From the NCBI GenBank assembly GCA_023135215.1, contig JAGLTP010000068.1, forward strand, positions 1 to 10,199: DNA of 10,199 nucleotides. The letters are read 5' to 3'. A program made the translations under genes and the position numbers. Each line of letters begins with the position of its first letter. Position 1 is the first letter of the stretch. Positions 1 through 6,131 of the stretch are shown here, one piece after another. Origin of the DNA: Candidatus Heimdallarchaeota archaeon (GTDB lineage Archaea; Asgardarchaeota; Heimdallarchaeia; Heimdallarchaeales; Heimdallarchaeaceae). Under the pieces are notes generated by a model. It had not been told where the DNA came from. It searched no databases and worked only from the letters and a program-made list of their open reading frames with translations.

Positions 1-780
1 ACTGATAATATAATCACTGATGGCTCTTATGTACTAGTTGTACTAAATGAACACAAAAGATGGGTTACTAAAGTCGAAAGTGGAAAACAGTTTCATTGCC
101 ACAAAGGCTTCTTTGAATTTGATGAAATAATAGGAAAACCTTATGGTATTCGTATTTTCACAAGCAAATCTACTACAGTTAGTATTTACAAGCCTTTACA
201 AATAGACTTCTTAACAAAAATTTCTCATAGTTCTCAAATTATTTATCCAAAAGATGCGGGTTTAATTTTGCTATATGGAGATATAAAACCAGGTTCAAGA
301 GTTATTGAAGCAGGTACAGGAAGTGGGGGTTTAACCTCAATCTTAGCTAGCTATGTAAGGCCTAATGGACATATTTACAGTTATGATAATAGGGAACAAG
401 CGTTTAAAACTTCTTCAAAAAACATACAGAAATTAGGATTGGATGATGTAATTTCCCTTAAACTAAAAGATGCGTCTGAAGGATTTGATGAAGAGGAAGT
501 TGATGCAGTAGTTTTGGACTTAGCAAGTCCTGAAGAAATAATTCCTCATGCTTTTAGTTCTCTACGTTCTAGTGGAACAATTTCCATTTTTGTTCCTACT
601 TACAATCAGATAGAAAGAACTTACAAAGAACTCAAAGAATTTGGTTTTGGAGATATCATTGGCCTTGAGTTAATAAAAAGAGAATTACAGCTTAAAACCA
701 ATGCAATTAGACCAAGAACAAGAATTATTGGGCATACAGGTTTCTTGATTTTTGCTAGAAAACGTTCGAAAATGGTGTAG
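1..780 (+). CDS. trmI: tRNA (adenine-N1)-methyltransferase TrmI, 5'-truncated by window edge
   Basis: This enzyme transfers a methyl group from S-adenosylmethionine to N1 of A58 (A57/58 in archaea) in the T-loop of tRNA, in the cytoplasm. The reading frame is open from base 1. The visible N-terminus (DGSYVLVV...FHCHKG...IIGKPYG) matches the small beta-barrel domain that opens archaeal TrmI, so probably only a handful of residues are missing. The Rossmann methyltransferase domain follows, with SAM motif I EAGTGSGG at visible residues 103-110, the acidic ribose-binding residue in YSYDNRE (D129), the family's LDL.SPE segment (normally LDLPxPW-like), and the C-terminal RPRTRIIGHTGFL signature. 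An internal TTG at 268 could be mistaken for a start, but it would remove the conserved IYPKDAG segment and the barrel, so the gene clearly extends upstream. The next gene starts 2 nt after the stop, implying co-transcription. Confidence 0.93.
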   Translation, partial: TDNIITDGSYVLVVLNEHKRWVTKVESGKQFHCHKGFFEFDEIIGKPYGIRIFTSKSTTVSIYKPLQIDFLTKISHSSQIIYPKDAGLILLYGDIKPGSRVIEAGTGSGGLTSILASYVRPNGHIYSYDNREQAFKTSSKNIQKLGLDDVISLKLKDASEGFDEEEVDAVVLDLASPEEIIPHAFSSLRSSGTISIFVPTYNQIERTYKELKEFGFGDIIGLELIKRELQLKTNAIRPRTRIIGHTGFLIFARKRSKMV

Positions 781-782
781 AG

Positions 783-1253
783 ATGAAAATAGTTTTTCGA
801 TGTGATAGTTGTGAAACTATTAATGATATTCCAGAAGAATACATGTTTCGTTTTTGTAGAACTTGTGGTAAAATAATAACATATACAATTGGTGAAGCAG
901 TCATTTACGATAAACGTGTATCAATATGTGAAAAATTCCTAAATGCACAAAAACTTTCTGTTACACTCGCAGAGAAATTTTTTGTTTTAGCGGAAGAGGA
1001 TGAAAATGATATATCCAAAACTATAGCAAGTCATGAAAACAAAGAACTTAAAATGCTTGATTTACCTGCTGCTTCAATTTCTGATACTGTTCTTCTCATT
1101 TTAAAAGAAAGTAAAACAGAGATTTTGGATGATATTTTAAGGAATTGTTCGTTTTTTAATATATCCAAATCACAATTGGAAAAAATACTTTTACAGTTAA
1201 AAAAAGAAGGAATAGTTTACCAACCAAAAAGTTGGTTAGTAAAATTAGCTTGA
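783..1253 (+). CDS. Small zinc-ribbon plus winged-helix protein, function unknown
   Basis: This is a 156-residue protein that I do not recognise as a named family. Residues 7-28 carry two CxxC knuckles (C7/C10 and C25/C28), a plausible zinc ribbon. A helical middle section of about residues 40-90 follows. The last 60 residues (LLILKES...EILDDILRNC...ISKSQLEKILLQLKKEGIVYQP...LVKL) have the spacing of a winged helix-turn-helix with a terminal beta-wing, similar in layout to the C-terminal wHTH of archaeal MCM or RPA32-like proteins. That resemblance is inference from pattern only. The ATG lies 2 nt after the trmI stop with no clear SD, so translation is probably coupled to trmI. A nucleic-acid-binding role, perhaps regulation or tRNA metabolism, is suggested by the domains and the neighbour but is not shown. 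It ends 9 nt from a convergent minus-strand gene. Confidence 0.8.
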   Translation: MKIVFRCDSCETINDIPEEYMFRFCRTCGKIITYTIGEAVIYDKRVSICEKFLNAQKLSVTLAEKFFVLAEEDENDISKTIASHENKELKMLDLPAASISDTVLLILKESKTEILDDILRNCSFFNISKSQLEKILLQLKKEGIVYQPKSWLVKLA

Positions 1254-1262
1254 AGATAATCT

Positions 1263-1895
1263 CTAATATTTTCGTTTTGAAAGCTTTTCTTTCAACCAAC
1301 CATAAACAATTATACCAATGACAATTAGTACAATTACGCCGAATGTTATACCAATACCTATTATAACATTAGAAGAACTTCCCAAATCAACTACAGAAAC
1401 AAGTACATCTTCAATAGCTGTATAGTTTAACGCGGGAGGACCAAAATCACTAGTTTCATCATAGACATTTTCAGCAACAAAATATATTGAAACATTATAA
1501 CTTGCTTCTGCATTAGTTATTATTTCCTCCATGGTAGCAGTAAATGAGTCTTCTGGACCAATTGATCTGTGATCCCTATCAAATTCCACACTGTACTTCT
1601 TATTAAATTGGCTAATTCCTTCTAGATGTACGAATACTACATTTAGAGAAATCACTGTTACTGATTCATCACCTAAGTTAGCTAATGTGGCATGAAAATA
1701 GATTGTATCACCCCTGATAATAGAGGTATCAGACATGTTACCATTAAAAGCTTGTATTAGTTCTCCTGTTTGGGAAAATGTATTTTCTGTAGCTGGCAAG
1801 GAATCTTTTGCGTTGGATACGTTTGAAAACGGAGTAGTTGCAAATAAAGCAATAATTAAACATAAACCTACTTTCAAACCAAATCTTTTACTCAT
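1263..1895 (-). CDS. Secreted beta-rich protein with C-terminal membrane anchor, function unknown
   Basis: The product is 210 residues from the ATG at 1895. Residues 1-29 form a good signal peptide: basic MSKRFGLK, a hydrophobic core, and a possible cleavage site after SNA. An ectodomain of about residues 35-170 alternates short hydrophobic strands (TIYFHATLANLG, VISLNVVFVHL, YNVSIYFVAENV), like an Ig/CARDB-type beta-sandwich. It contains sequons at N53, N134 and N157. One TM helix spans about residues 176-199 and is followed by the basic tail KEKLSKRKY, so the ectodomain should face outward. An in-frame TTG at 1904 overlaps the stop of the upstream subunit E gene, but the ATG at 1895 has AGAAGG about 9 nt upstream and is preferred. 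The 5-nt gap to subunit E implies one transcript. No specific function is recognisable. Confidence 0.8.
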   Translation of the reverse strand: MSKRFGLKVGLCLIIALFATTPFSNVSNAKDSLPATENTFSQTGELIQAFNGNMSDTSIIRGDTIYFHATLANLGDESVTVISLNVVFVHLEGISQFNKKYSVEFDRDHRSIGPEDSFTATMEEIITNAEASYNVSIYFVAENVYDETSDFGPPALNYTAIEDVLVSVVDLGSSSNVIIGIGITFGVIVLIVIGIIVYGWLKEKLSKRKY

Positions 1896-1900
1896 TTTAT

Positions 1901-2539
1901 TCAACCTTCTTCTTGGATAAGCATTAAAGAAAGCTCTCTCTTCAGCTCTACTAATGACCTTTCTATACGCCTCTCATAAGTGTTATTAATGCTGATTTTT
2001 CCATCACTAGTTTCCAAAATGACCCCTCCTATATTTGTGATGTGTCTTTCTGAAACATTAATCCTAACGTCAAATTTCTGTCCTTTCTTTATTTCAGCGG
2101 ATATTGAATCTAGAAACTGTTTAGATAAAATTCTTTTATCCTCTTTTCGACAATAAACATTTACTTCCTGCTGTTTGAGAGTAAGAATAGCTTCTGAAAT
2201 TAAGTTTTTCAAACTTTTTTCATATTCTTTAGTTTCTATTAGAGCTTCTATTTTTTTGTTCGCCTTCTGAACGAATTCGTCCACTATTTCATCTCTGAAT
2301 TTTGTAATTTTTAGACGAAGATCTAAATCTTGCTTAGCTTTCTCTTTCAGGAATACAGTTTCGGCTTCAGTCTCTGCTTCTTTTACGATGTTTTCCTCAG
2401 TTAGCTTGATTTTTTCGTTAGTCTCTTTGTTAATTTTATCAATTTCTTCCTTTTGTTCAGCTATGATTTTTTGAATAAGTATTTCTGTATTTTCTTCGAT
2501 CTTTTTTGTTATCTCAGGATTGAATTGCTCTTCACTCAT
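1901..2539 (-). CDS. atpE: A-type ATP synthase subunit E (peripheral stalk)
   Basis: Subunit E pairs with subunit H/G to form the peripheral stalk that holds the A1 head of the archaeal A1Ao ATP synthase static relative to the membrane part. The 212-residue product has the family architecture. A long charged helix fills about residues 10-105 (runs such as KIIAEQKEEIDKINKE and EAETEAETVFLKEKAK). A globular alpha/beta domain follows, ending in the diagnostic segment GGVILETSDGKISINNTYE with RRIERSLVELKREL. Length is typical for the family (about 185-210 residues). The ATG at 2539 is chosen; a GTG nine bases upstream is also in frame but adds only three residues. No other ATPase subunit lies beside it in this window, although archaeal genomes usually keep these genes in one cluster. 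The downstream gene begins 5 nt after the stop. Confidence 0.93.
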   Translation of the reverse strand: MSEEQFNPEITKKIEENTEILIQKIIAEQKEEIDKINKETNEKIKLTEENIVKEAETEAETVFLKEKAKQDLDLRLKITKFRDEIVDEFVQKANKKIEALIETKEYEKSLKNLISEAILTLKQQEVNVYCRKEDKRILSKQFLDSISAEIKKGQKFDVRINVSERHITNIGGVILETSDGKISINNTYERRIERSLVELKRELSLMLIQEEG

Positions 2540-2591
2540 TAATAACACATCTTTATGGCATTGGAGAATTTGTTTAGGGTTTGAAAAGTTT

Positions 2592-2602
2592 GCTTATAAA
2601 AA
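2592..2602 (-). promoter_or_regulatory. Candidate TATA box for the subunit E transcript
   Basis: Read on the minus strand this is TTTTTATAAGC. It lies about 55 bases upstream of the ATG at 2539, placing an inferred start near 2570 and a leader of about 30 nt. The 113-bp gap between the 336-aa membrane gene and subunit E leaves room for an independent promoter. No convincing BRE can be singled out in such AT-rich sequence. Confidence 0.4.
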
Positions 2603-2652
2603 TTATGTTACGAATGTTTAATTGTACATTTTGTTTTAAATTGTCTAGTTTC

Positions 2653-3663
2653 TTATTCAAACAGTGTTTCATCTGTAGCATATCTATAAGCAAGAATAAA
2701 GAGAACAAAGAACACGCAAGCAGACACAGCTACTATTGCTGTAATAGCAGCTTCCGGTTTTGCGACATATCTTACCACAAAATTAACTGCAATAAAGAGT
2801 AGGACCATAATTCTTCCTCCTCCTCCTGTTTCCTTTGAAAGCTTCTTTCTCCATCTGATAAAAGTTTCAAGACCACTCAGGGCAACTGCTATTATGTTAA
2901 TTATGAACATTGTAGTACCTGCTGATTCCCATTTATCCACAGTACCAAAAAGAGCTAATATTCCCCCAAACAAAGCAATTTTAATTATCAATCCTATTCT
3001 ATCGCTAACTTCTGTTGTATATGAAACCTGTGATGCTCCTTCTCGTAGAAGAATAAAGAAATTACCTATGGCGATAGCGCAAGCTAAACACAAAACCACA
3101 CCATAAAAGACAGGTGAAAATTGCACCCAAGTTTCCCAAATGGGTTGAATAACTAAAGTAAATTCACTATAAAATGCAATAGTTACCATTAGTGGAATGG
3201 CTGCCAAAAATAAGCCTGGAATCACAATAAGAAGAGCTGGAATATTTTTCTTTACACCAAACGCATGCAGTATTAGTTTTACTGCGAAAAATGCACCAAA
3301 CACCGCAATGATTGGTGATCCAAATGGCAGTATAAAGAAAAATAGACAAAATATTGCATTTACAAAGTAGAAAATCTTTGTATCAATTCTTACTTTTCCC
3401 AAAGCTCTCCACATTAATTCATAAGAGTTCGCAATTCTAGTAGATTTAACAATTGATACTAGTGTAAATGGTAAAGCAAAAATTAGTGGTGCAACAATTT
3501 TTAGAATAACCATATCTCCTGTTACTCCAAACGGACTAATCGCTGATTCTCTCCAAAAGAAGAAACCTGCTAAACTATTTGGATATGGTCCCAACCATGC
3601 CCACAGGTAGAAATATGTTGGAAAAATAATGATCTGTAATAAAACAATTAATCTGTTTATCAT
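2653..3663 (-). CDS. Polytopic membrane protein (about 8-9 TM helices), function unknown
   Basis: The 336-residue product has hydrophobic segments at about residues 3-22, 52-73, 97-118, 120-136, 142-164, 183-205, 222-241, 250-267 and 284-326 (the last probably two helices). Charged connecting segments include residues 74-96 (KSTRIANSYELMWRALGKVRIDTK), cytoplasmic by the positive-inside rule, and 268-283 (RWRKKLSKETGGGG). There is no recognisable transporter, protease or ATPase motif. The reading frame stays open 28 codons further upstream to a TTG at 3747, but that extension is hydrophilic and Cys/Trp-rich and lacks a ribosome site. The ATG at 3663 follows AGAGG by 4 nt and starts directly with a hydrophobic helix. 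It is divergent from the coiled-coil gene, with 133 bp between the two starts. I cannot name the family. A link to the downstream ATPase subunit is possible from position only. Confidence 0.78.
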   Translation of the reverse strand: MINRLIVLLQIIIFPTYFYLWAWLGPYPNSLAGFFFWRESAISPFGVTGDMVILKIVAPLIFALPFTLVSIVKSTRIANSYELMWRALGKVRIDTKIFYFVNAIFCLFFFILPFGSPIIAVFGAFFAVKLILHAFGVKKNIPALLIVIPGLFLAAIPLMVTIAFYSEFTLVIQPIWETWVQFSPVFYGVVLCLACAIAIGNFFILLREGASQVSYTTEVSDRIGLIIKIALFGGILALFGTVDKWESAGTTMFIINIIAVALSGLETFIRWRKKLSKETGGGGRIMVLLFIAVNFVVRYVAKPEAAITAIVAVSACVFFVLFILAYRYATDETLFE

Positions 3664-3717
3664 CAATCCTCTAAGCTCTACCAAATGTATACACCACTTT
3701 GGATAATTGGTATTCCG

Positions 3718-3727
3718 AATAAAAAAA
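3718..3727 (-). promoter_or_regulatory. Candidate TATA-like element for the polytopic membrane gene
   Basis: The minus strand reads TTTTTTTATT about 55-60 bases before the ATG at 3663, giving an inferred start near 3695. The alternative TTTAGTTTATT slightly further upstream is equally AT-rich, so the exact box is uncertain. Confidence 0.25.
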
Positions 3728-3756
3728 CATTTGCTTTTCCATTTCAATAAACTAAA

Positions 3757-3766
3757 CTTTATTAAA
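3757..3766 (+). promoter_or_regulatory. Candidate TATA box for the coiled-coil gene
   Basis: CTTTATTAAA is centred about 35 bp before the ATG at 3797, predicting a start near 3788 and a leader of fewer than 10 nt. The same 133-bp interval must hold the divergent promoter for the membrane protein, so the two could be co-regulated. Confidence 0.35.
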
Positions 3767-3796
3767 TCTTAACAGTTTTAATATCACTTGAGGGTT

Positions 3797-5041
3797 ATGA
3801 CAGAAACTCAAATCTCAATAGAGGACTTGTTTAAGAAGTATAATATCCAACCTCATGATTTGGAATATATTCTTAATTTTATGCAAAAAGAGAATATTAC
3901 TCCTCAATTAGCAATGCGACGAATCAAAATGTTTGAGAAGTTGCAAGAAAAGATGGAACAATCTCAATCAGATGATAAAGTGAAGGAATTAACAACGGAA
4001 CTTGATCATCTTTCCAAAGTAGTTGAGGATTTACAATCAGAAAGAGATTCTTTACAAGAAGAAAAAGTCAAATTAGATAAAGAAATTGAGGACACAAAGT
4101 TAGAGCAAGATTTATTCAATGCAGAAAGAGAGGAACTCAAGTTGCAAATGCATGCTCTAATGGATTCAATTGGAGACATTGAACATGAAGCAGAGGAAGG
4201 GGGAGAGAAATTATCTTCTGAAAATCAAGAACTGAAAAAGAAACTCAGCATGATGGTTGCTAGTAGTCAAACTCTCAAAGATAAAATGCTTAAGATTGGA
4301 TCAGAAAATCCCTCTTTACGTTCATTAATACAGGACATAGAAAGAGGTTTACTTGCTGTAATCGATGGTAAACAGATACCAACAGATATTGGTTTTACTG
4401 TTCCCACTGAACTAATAGCAACATCTACTCAACCAACCGCTTCCAAAATTGAAACTCCGGTGAAAGTTAAAGAAGAAACAGTGTCGGAAACAATTTCTCC
4501 AGATCAAATTCAGTTTGATACTCCGTCCACCTCAACTGAATCTACACCTGAAGCAAAACCAGCTGGATCTCAACCCACATCTACACCAGCGGTATCAACA
4601 CCAGAATCTTCCAAACCTATAATTAAAGAAAAACTCTTTGCTGAGCCTGAGGAAATTGAGAAGGCAATACCTGAACCTGCACCAACCTCTGAACCAGCAT
4701 CTGTACCAAAAACTGAACCAGAAAAACCTAAACCTAAACCTACTCCAGTTGAAGAACCTAAGAAAGTGGATGTTACAAAGAAACCAACTACAGATGGCAA
4801 AGCTGTTTCTGCTAAAATCGAAAAAATCCTTAAATTGTTTATATCATATGCAGAACAAGCTGATACAGATGAGAATTGGAAAGCAAGAGTTGCAGCGATA
4901 TGTGATATGGATGAAGCTTATATTGAACTTGGAGGGTTAGCAATGTCCCAAATATATGCTTACCAGACTAAGACCATTAAGAAAAAGAGCGAATTTGAAA
5001 GATTACTAAAATCTTGGATGGAAAACGGTCTTCCTAGGTAA
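3797..5041 (+). CDS. Coiled-coil protein with Pro/Thr-rich linker and helical C-terminal domain, function unknown
   Basis: This 414-residue soluble protein has no signal peptide or TM helix. Residues 5-50 form a compact helical head (ISIEDLFKKYNIQPHDLEYIL...). Residues 45-165 are a long heptad-like coiled coil rich in E, K, L and Q. Residues 170-205 look folded (NPSLRSLIQDIERGLLAVID). Residues 209-332 are a low-complexity linker dominated by P, T, S, E and K, with PxP runs such as KPKPKPTPVEEPKK. Residues 335-414 are an alpha-helical module (KIEKILKLFISYAEQ...WKARVAAICDMDEAYIEL...FERLLKSWMENGLPR). The ATG at 3797 sits 2-4 nt after a GAGGG SD-like stretch; an in-frame TTG at 3788 overlaps that SD and is rejected. 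The layout (dimerising rod, flexible spacer, end domain) suggests a scaffold or cytoskeleton-linked protein, which is inference. It is divergent from the polytopic membrane gene. Confidence 0.8.
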   Translation: MTETQISIEDLFKKYNIQPHDLEYILNFMQKENITPQLAMRRIKMFEKLQEKMEQSQSDDKVKELTTELDHLSKVVEDLQSERDSLQEEKVKLDKEIEDTKLEQDLFNAEREELKLQMHALMDSIGDIEHEAEEGGEKLSSENQELKKKLSMMVASSQTLKDKMLKIGSENPSLRSLIQDIERGLLAVIDGKQIPTDIGFTVPTELIATSTQPTASKIETPVKVKEETVSETISPDQIQFDTPSTSTESTPEAKPAGSQPTSTPAVSTPESSKPIIKEKLFAEPEEIEKAIPEPAPTSEPASVPKTEPEKPKPKPTPVEEPKKVDVTKKPTTDGKAVSAKIEKILKLFISYAEQADTDENWKARVAAICDMDEAYIELGGLAMSQIYAYQTKTIKKKSEFERLLKSWMENGLPR

Positions 5042-5077
5042 AAATAGTTGCAAATTCTTTCTGCAACTCCTATTTTT
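5040..5077 (+). terminator. Hairpin with T-run after the coiled-coil gene
   Basis: The left arm AAAAATAGTTGCA begins inside the stop codon and pairs with TGCAACTCCTATTTTT. This gives 8 bp, a 3-nt bulge on the right arm (CTC) and 5 more bp, closed by a 9-nt loop and ending in five Ts. It separates the coiled-coil gene from the tRNA. Archaeal termination depends mainly on the T-run, so the stem may act as 3'-end protection instead. Confidence 0.55.
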
Positions 5078-5093
5078 AGTTATTTCAGAAAGA

Positions 5094-5103
5094 GATAAAT
5101 AAG
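5094..5103 (+). promoter_or_regulatory. Candidate TATA box for tRNA-Arg
   Basis: GATAAATAAG is centred about 29 bp before the first base of the mature tRNA, the usual archaeal spacing, and follows an A/G-rich stretch (CAGAAAGA) that could serve as BRE. It lies just after the hairpin that ends the preceding gene. Confidence 0.45.
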
Positions 5104-5126
5104 GAGAAAGATGAGATTACTAAAAT

Positions 5127-5220
5127 GGGCCAGTAGTCTAGCATGGATAAGGCGCCGGCCTTCGGAAGCATTGCTGAAGAGAGTCGGAGGTCGCAGGTTC
5201 AAATCCTGCCTGGTCCGCCA
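5127..5220 (+). tRNA. tRNA-Arg(UCG): tRNA-Arg (anticodon UCG) with a 16-nt intron and encoded CCA
   Basis: All four arms can be folded by eye. The acceptor is GGGCCAG (5127-5133) with CTGGTCC (5210-5216), including one G-U pair. The D-arm is GTCT (5136-5139) with AGGC (5150-5153), with GG in the loop. The anticodon stem is CCGGC (5155-5159) with GTCGG (5183-5187), one G-U. The T-arm is GCAGG (5193-5197) with CCTGC (5205-5209) and loop TTCAAAT. The discriminator is G and CCA is encoded at 5218-5220. The anticodon loop only becomes 7 nt (CTTCGGA) if 5166-5181 is removed; the anticodon TCG is then at 5162-5164. It decodes CGA, with other CGN codons depending on wobble modification. A T-run follows immediately at 5221-5225. 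Transcript length is 94 nt before splicing, 78 nt after. Confidence 0.95.
5166..5181 (+). other. tRNA intron at position 37/38 with perfect bulge-helix-bulge
   Basis: The splice region folds into the canonical archaeal endonuclease substrate. The anticodon stem CCGGC/GTCGG is followed by a 3-nt bulge AGA (5180-5182), then a 4-bp central helix CTTC (5160-5163) with GAAG (5176-5179), then a 3-nt bulge GGA (5164-5166), then a short AGC/GCT stem capped by the loop ATT. Cutting each bulge between its second and third base excises exactly 16 nt and leaves the loop CTTCGGA. All this follows directly from the sequence. The enzyme role is known for archaeal splicing endonuclease. Confidence 0.93.
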
Positions 5221-5238
5221 TTTTTCTTTACATCTTTA

Positions 5239-5248
5239 TTATAAAAAG
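5239..5248 (+). promoter_or_regulatory. Candidate TATA box for the secreted protein downstream of the tRNA
   Basis: TTATAAAAAG is a near-consensus archaeal TATA box and predicts a start near 5269. That would leave the in-frame TTG at 5255 outside the transcript and support the TTG at 5288 as start codon. Confidence 0.5.
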
Positions 5249-5287
5249 ATTTATTTGAAATGGTTAAATTTTCTTTTCGATACTAAG

Positions 5288-6022
5288 TTGAAATCTACTT
5301 CTAAAATTACAATAATCGGTCTATTTTTACTGTTGATAGTAATTTCATCTACTCCTTGTATTTTTCAAACAGGTTTTGCTTCTTATATTGAGATCGATGA
5401 ATGGGTTGATTACACAGTTTTGGAGTCAAGTAATGGCACAAATTTTTTCTACGGAGCTTGGCCACCAGGATATTACTTTGGAAATTGGAATATCTCCAAA
5501 GGAGAGCACATACATTATGCCGTAACATCCTTAGATATTATAGGAATTAACGGAACTTTAACAATTGGAAATTATACTTTTAATGATGTAAGAAATATAG
5601 ATGTTGCGAGTGCTTTAGCTTTAAGTATTTACCCTTGGAATGGTGGTTTTTTTGCCAATTCCTCTGATTGGTCAGCAATCAAGACACAGGTTGAAAAAAC
5701 AAATACAAGCATTGAGGAAAGCTCAAACTTCGAACATAAGATCAACGATTTAAATCGATATTTTGACATCATCAAATTCAATACTACAAACTATTATGGT
5801 CAGAATTCGTTATTCTATTATGATAAGGAATCTGGGATTCTCCTATGTGCAAAATCTTATTTCGGTAATTATCTACTTAATATTTCACTGTCGTTGTCAT
5901 CTCTAGAACTTGGTTTTCCCTCAAAAACATATGATCTAAAGTATACTTACGCTTTTTCATATATATTGGTTTTCTTAGCAATTATAATCTTAAAGAGGAA
6001 GCCATGGAAAAAGTCAACTTAA
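5288..6022 (+). CDS. Secreted glycoprotein-like protein with C-terminal TM anchor, function unknown
   Basis: The product is 244 residues from a TTG start. The open frame extends back to an ATG at 5111, but that region is the tRNA-Arg gene, so the upstream codons are spurious. No ATG is available between the tRNA and the hydrophobic core. The TTG at 5288 gives MKSTSKITIIGLFLLL, a textbook signal peptide with probable cleavage near residue 32 (GFAS). The ectodomain (about residues 33-215) is rich in aromatic residues, N, S and T (YGAWPPGYYFGNWN, ALALSIYPWNGGFFANSSDW). It has seven NxS/T sequons (N49, N68, N88, N95, N124, N165, N198), as expected for a surface protein glycosylated outside the cell. 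One TM helix at about 219-235 is followed by the basic tail KRKPWKKST. Function is unknown. The overall topology matches the minus-strand protein at 1263-1895, though the sequences are not evidently homologous. Confidence 0.78.
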   Translation: MKSTSKITIIGLFLLLIVISSTPCIFQTGFASYIEIDEWVDYTVLESSNGTNFFYGAWPPGYYFGNWNISKGEHIHYAVTSLDIIGINGTLTIGNYTFNDVRNIDVASALALSIYPWNGGFFANSSDWSAIKTQVEKTNTSIEESSNFEHKINDLNRYFDIIKFNTTNYYGQNSLFYYDKESGILLCAKSYFGNYLLNISLSLSSLELGFPSKTYDLKYTYAFSYILVFLAIIILKRKPWKKST

Positions 6023-6094
6023 GTTTCTACATTGCTTACACTATGAATTTGATTGAATTATTTGAATCTTCTTGGCATTGACCTAGCCACAAGA

Positions 6095-6104
6095 AATATT
6101 AAAC
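6095..6104 (+). promoter_or_regulatory. Candidate TATA box for the Yip1 gene
   Basis: AATATTAAAC lies about 33 bp before the ATG at 6132, predicting a start near 6125 and an almost leaderless mRNA, which agrees with the absence of an SD sequence. A second AT element at 6111-6120 is too close to the start codon. Confidence 0.3.
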
Positions 6105-6131
6105 ATAAAAGAATATAAAGAATTGAATACC

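Noticed and set aside
1219..1236. Hairpin ACCAAC/GTTGGT with a CAAAAA loop near the end of the zinc-ribbon gene
   Set aside because: It lies inside coding sequence and is not followed by a T-run on the plus strand, so I do not call it a terminator.
2581..2802. Plus-strand ORF of 73 codons, Cys/Phe-rich
   Set aside because: It lies mostly antisense to the end of the membrane protein gene and shows no domain or ribosome site.
3664..3747. 28-codon N-terminal extension of the polytopic membrane protein from a TTG
   Set aside because: It is hydrophilic, overlaps the promoter region and has no ribosome site, whereas the ATG at 3663 has AGAGG just upstream and begins a TM helix.
4570..4800. Minus-strand ORF rich in Gly/Ser/Val
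   Set aside because: It is the antisense shadow of the Pro/Thr-rich linker; low complexity alone keeps the frame open.
5111..5287. N-terminal extension of the secreted protein starting at the ATG at 5111
   Set aside because: These codons are the tRNA-Arg gene and its T-run. The Arg-rich peptide is an artefact of an open frame.
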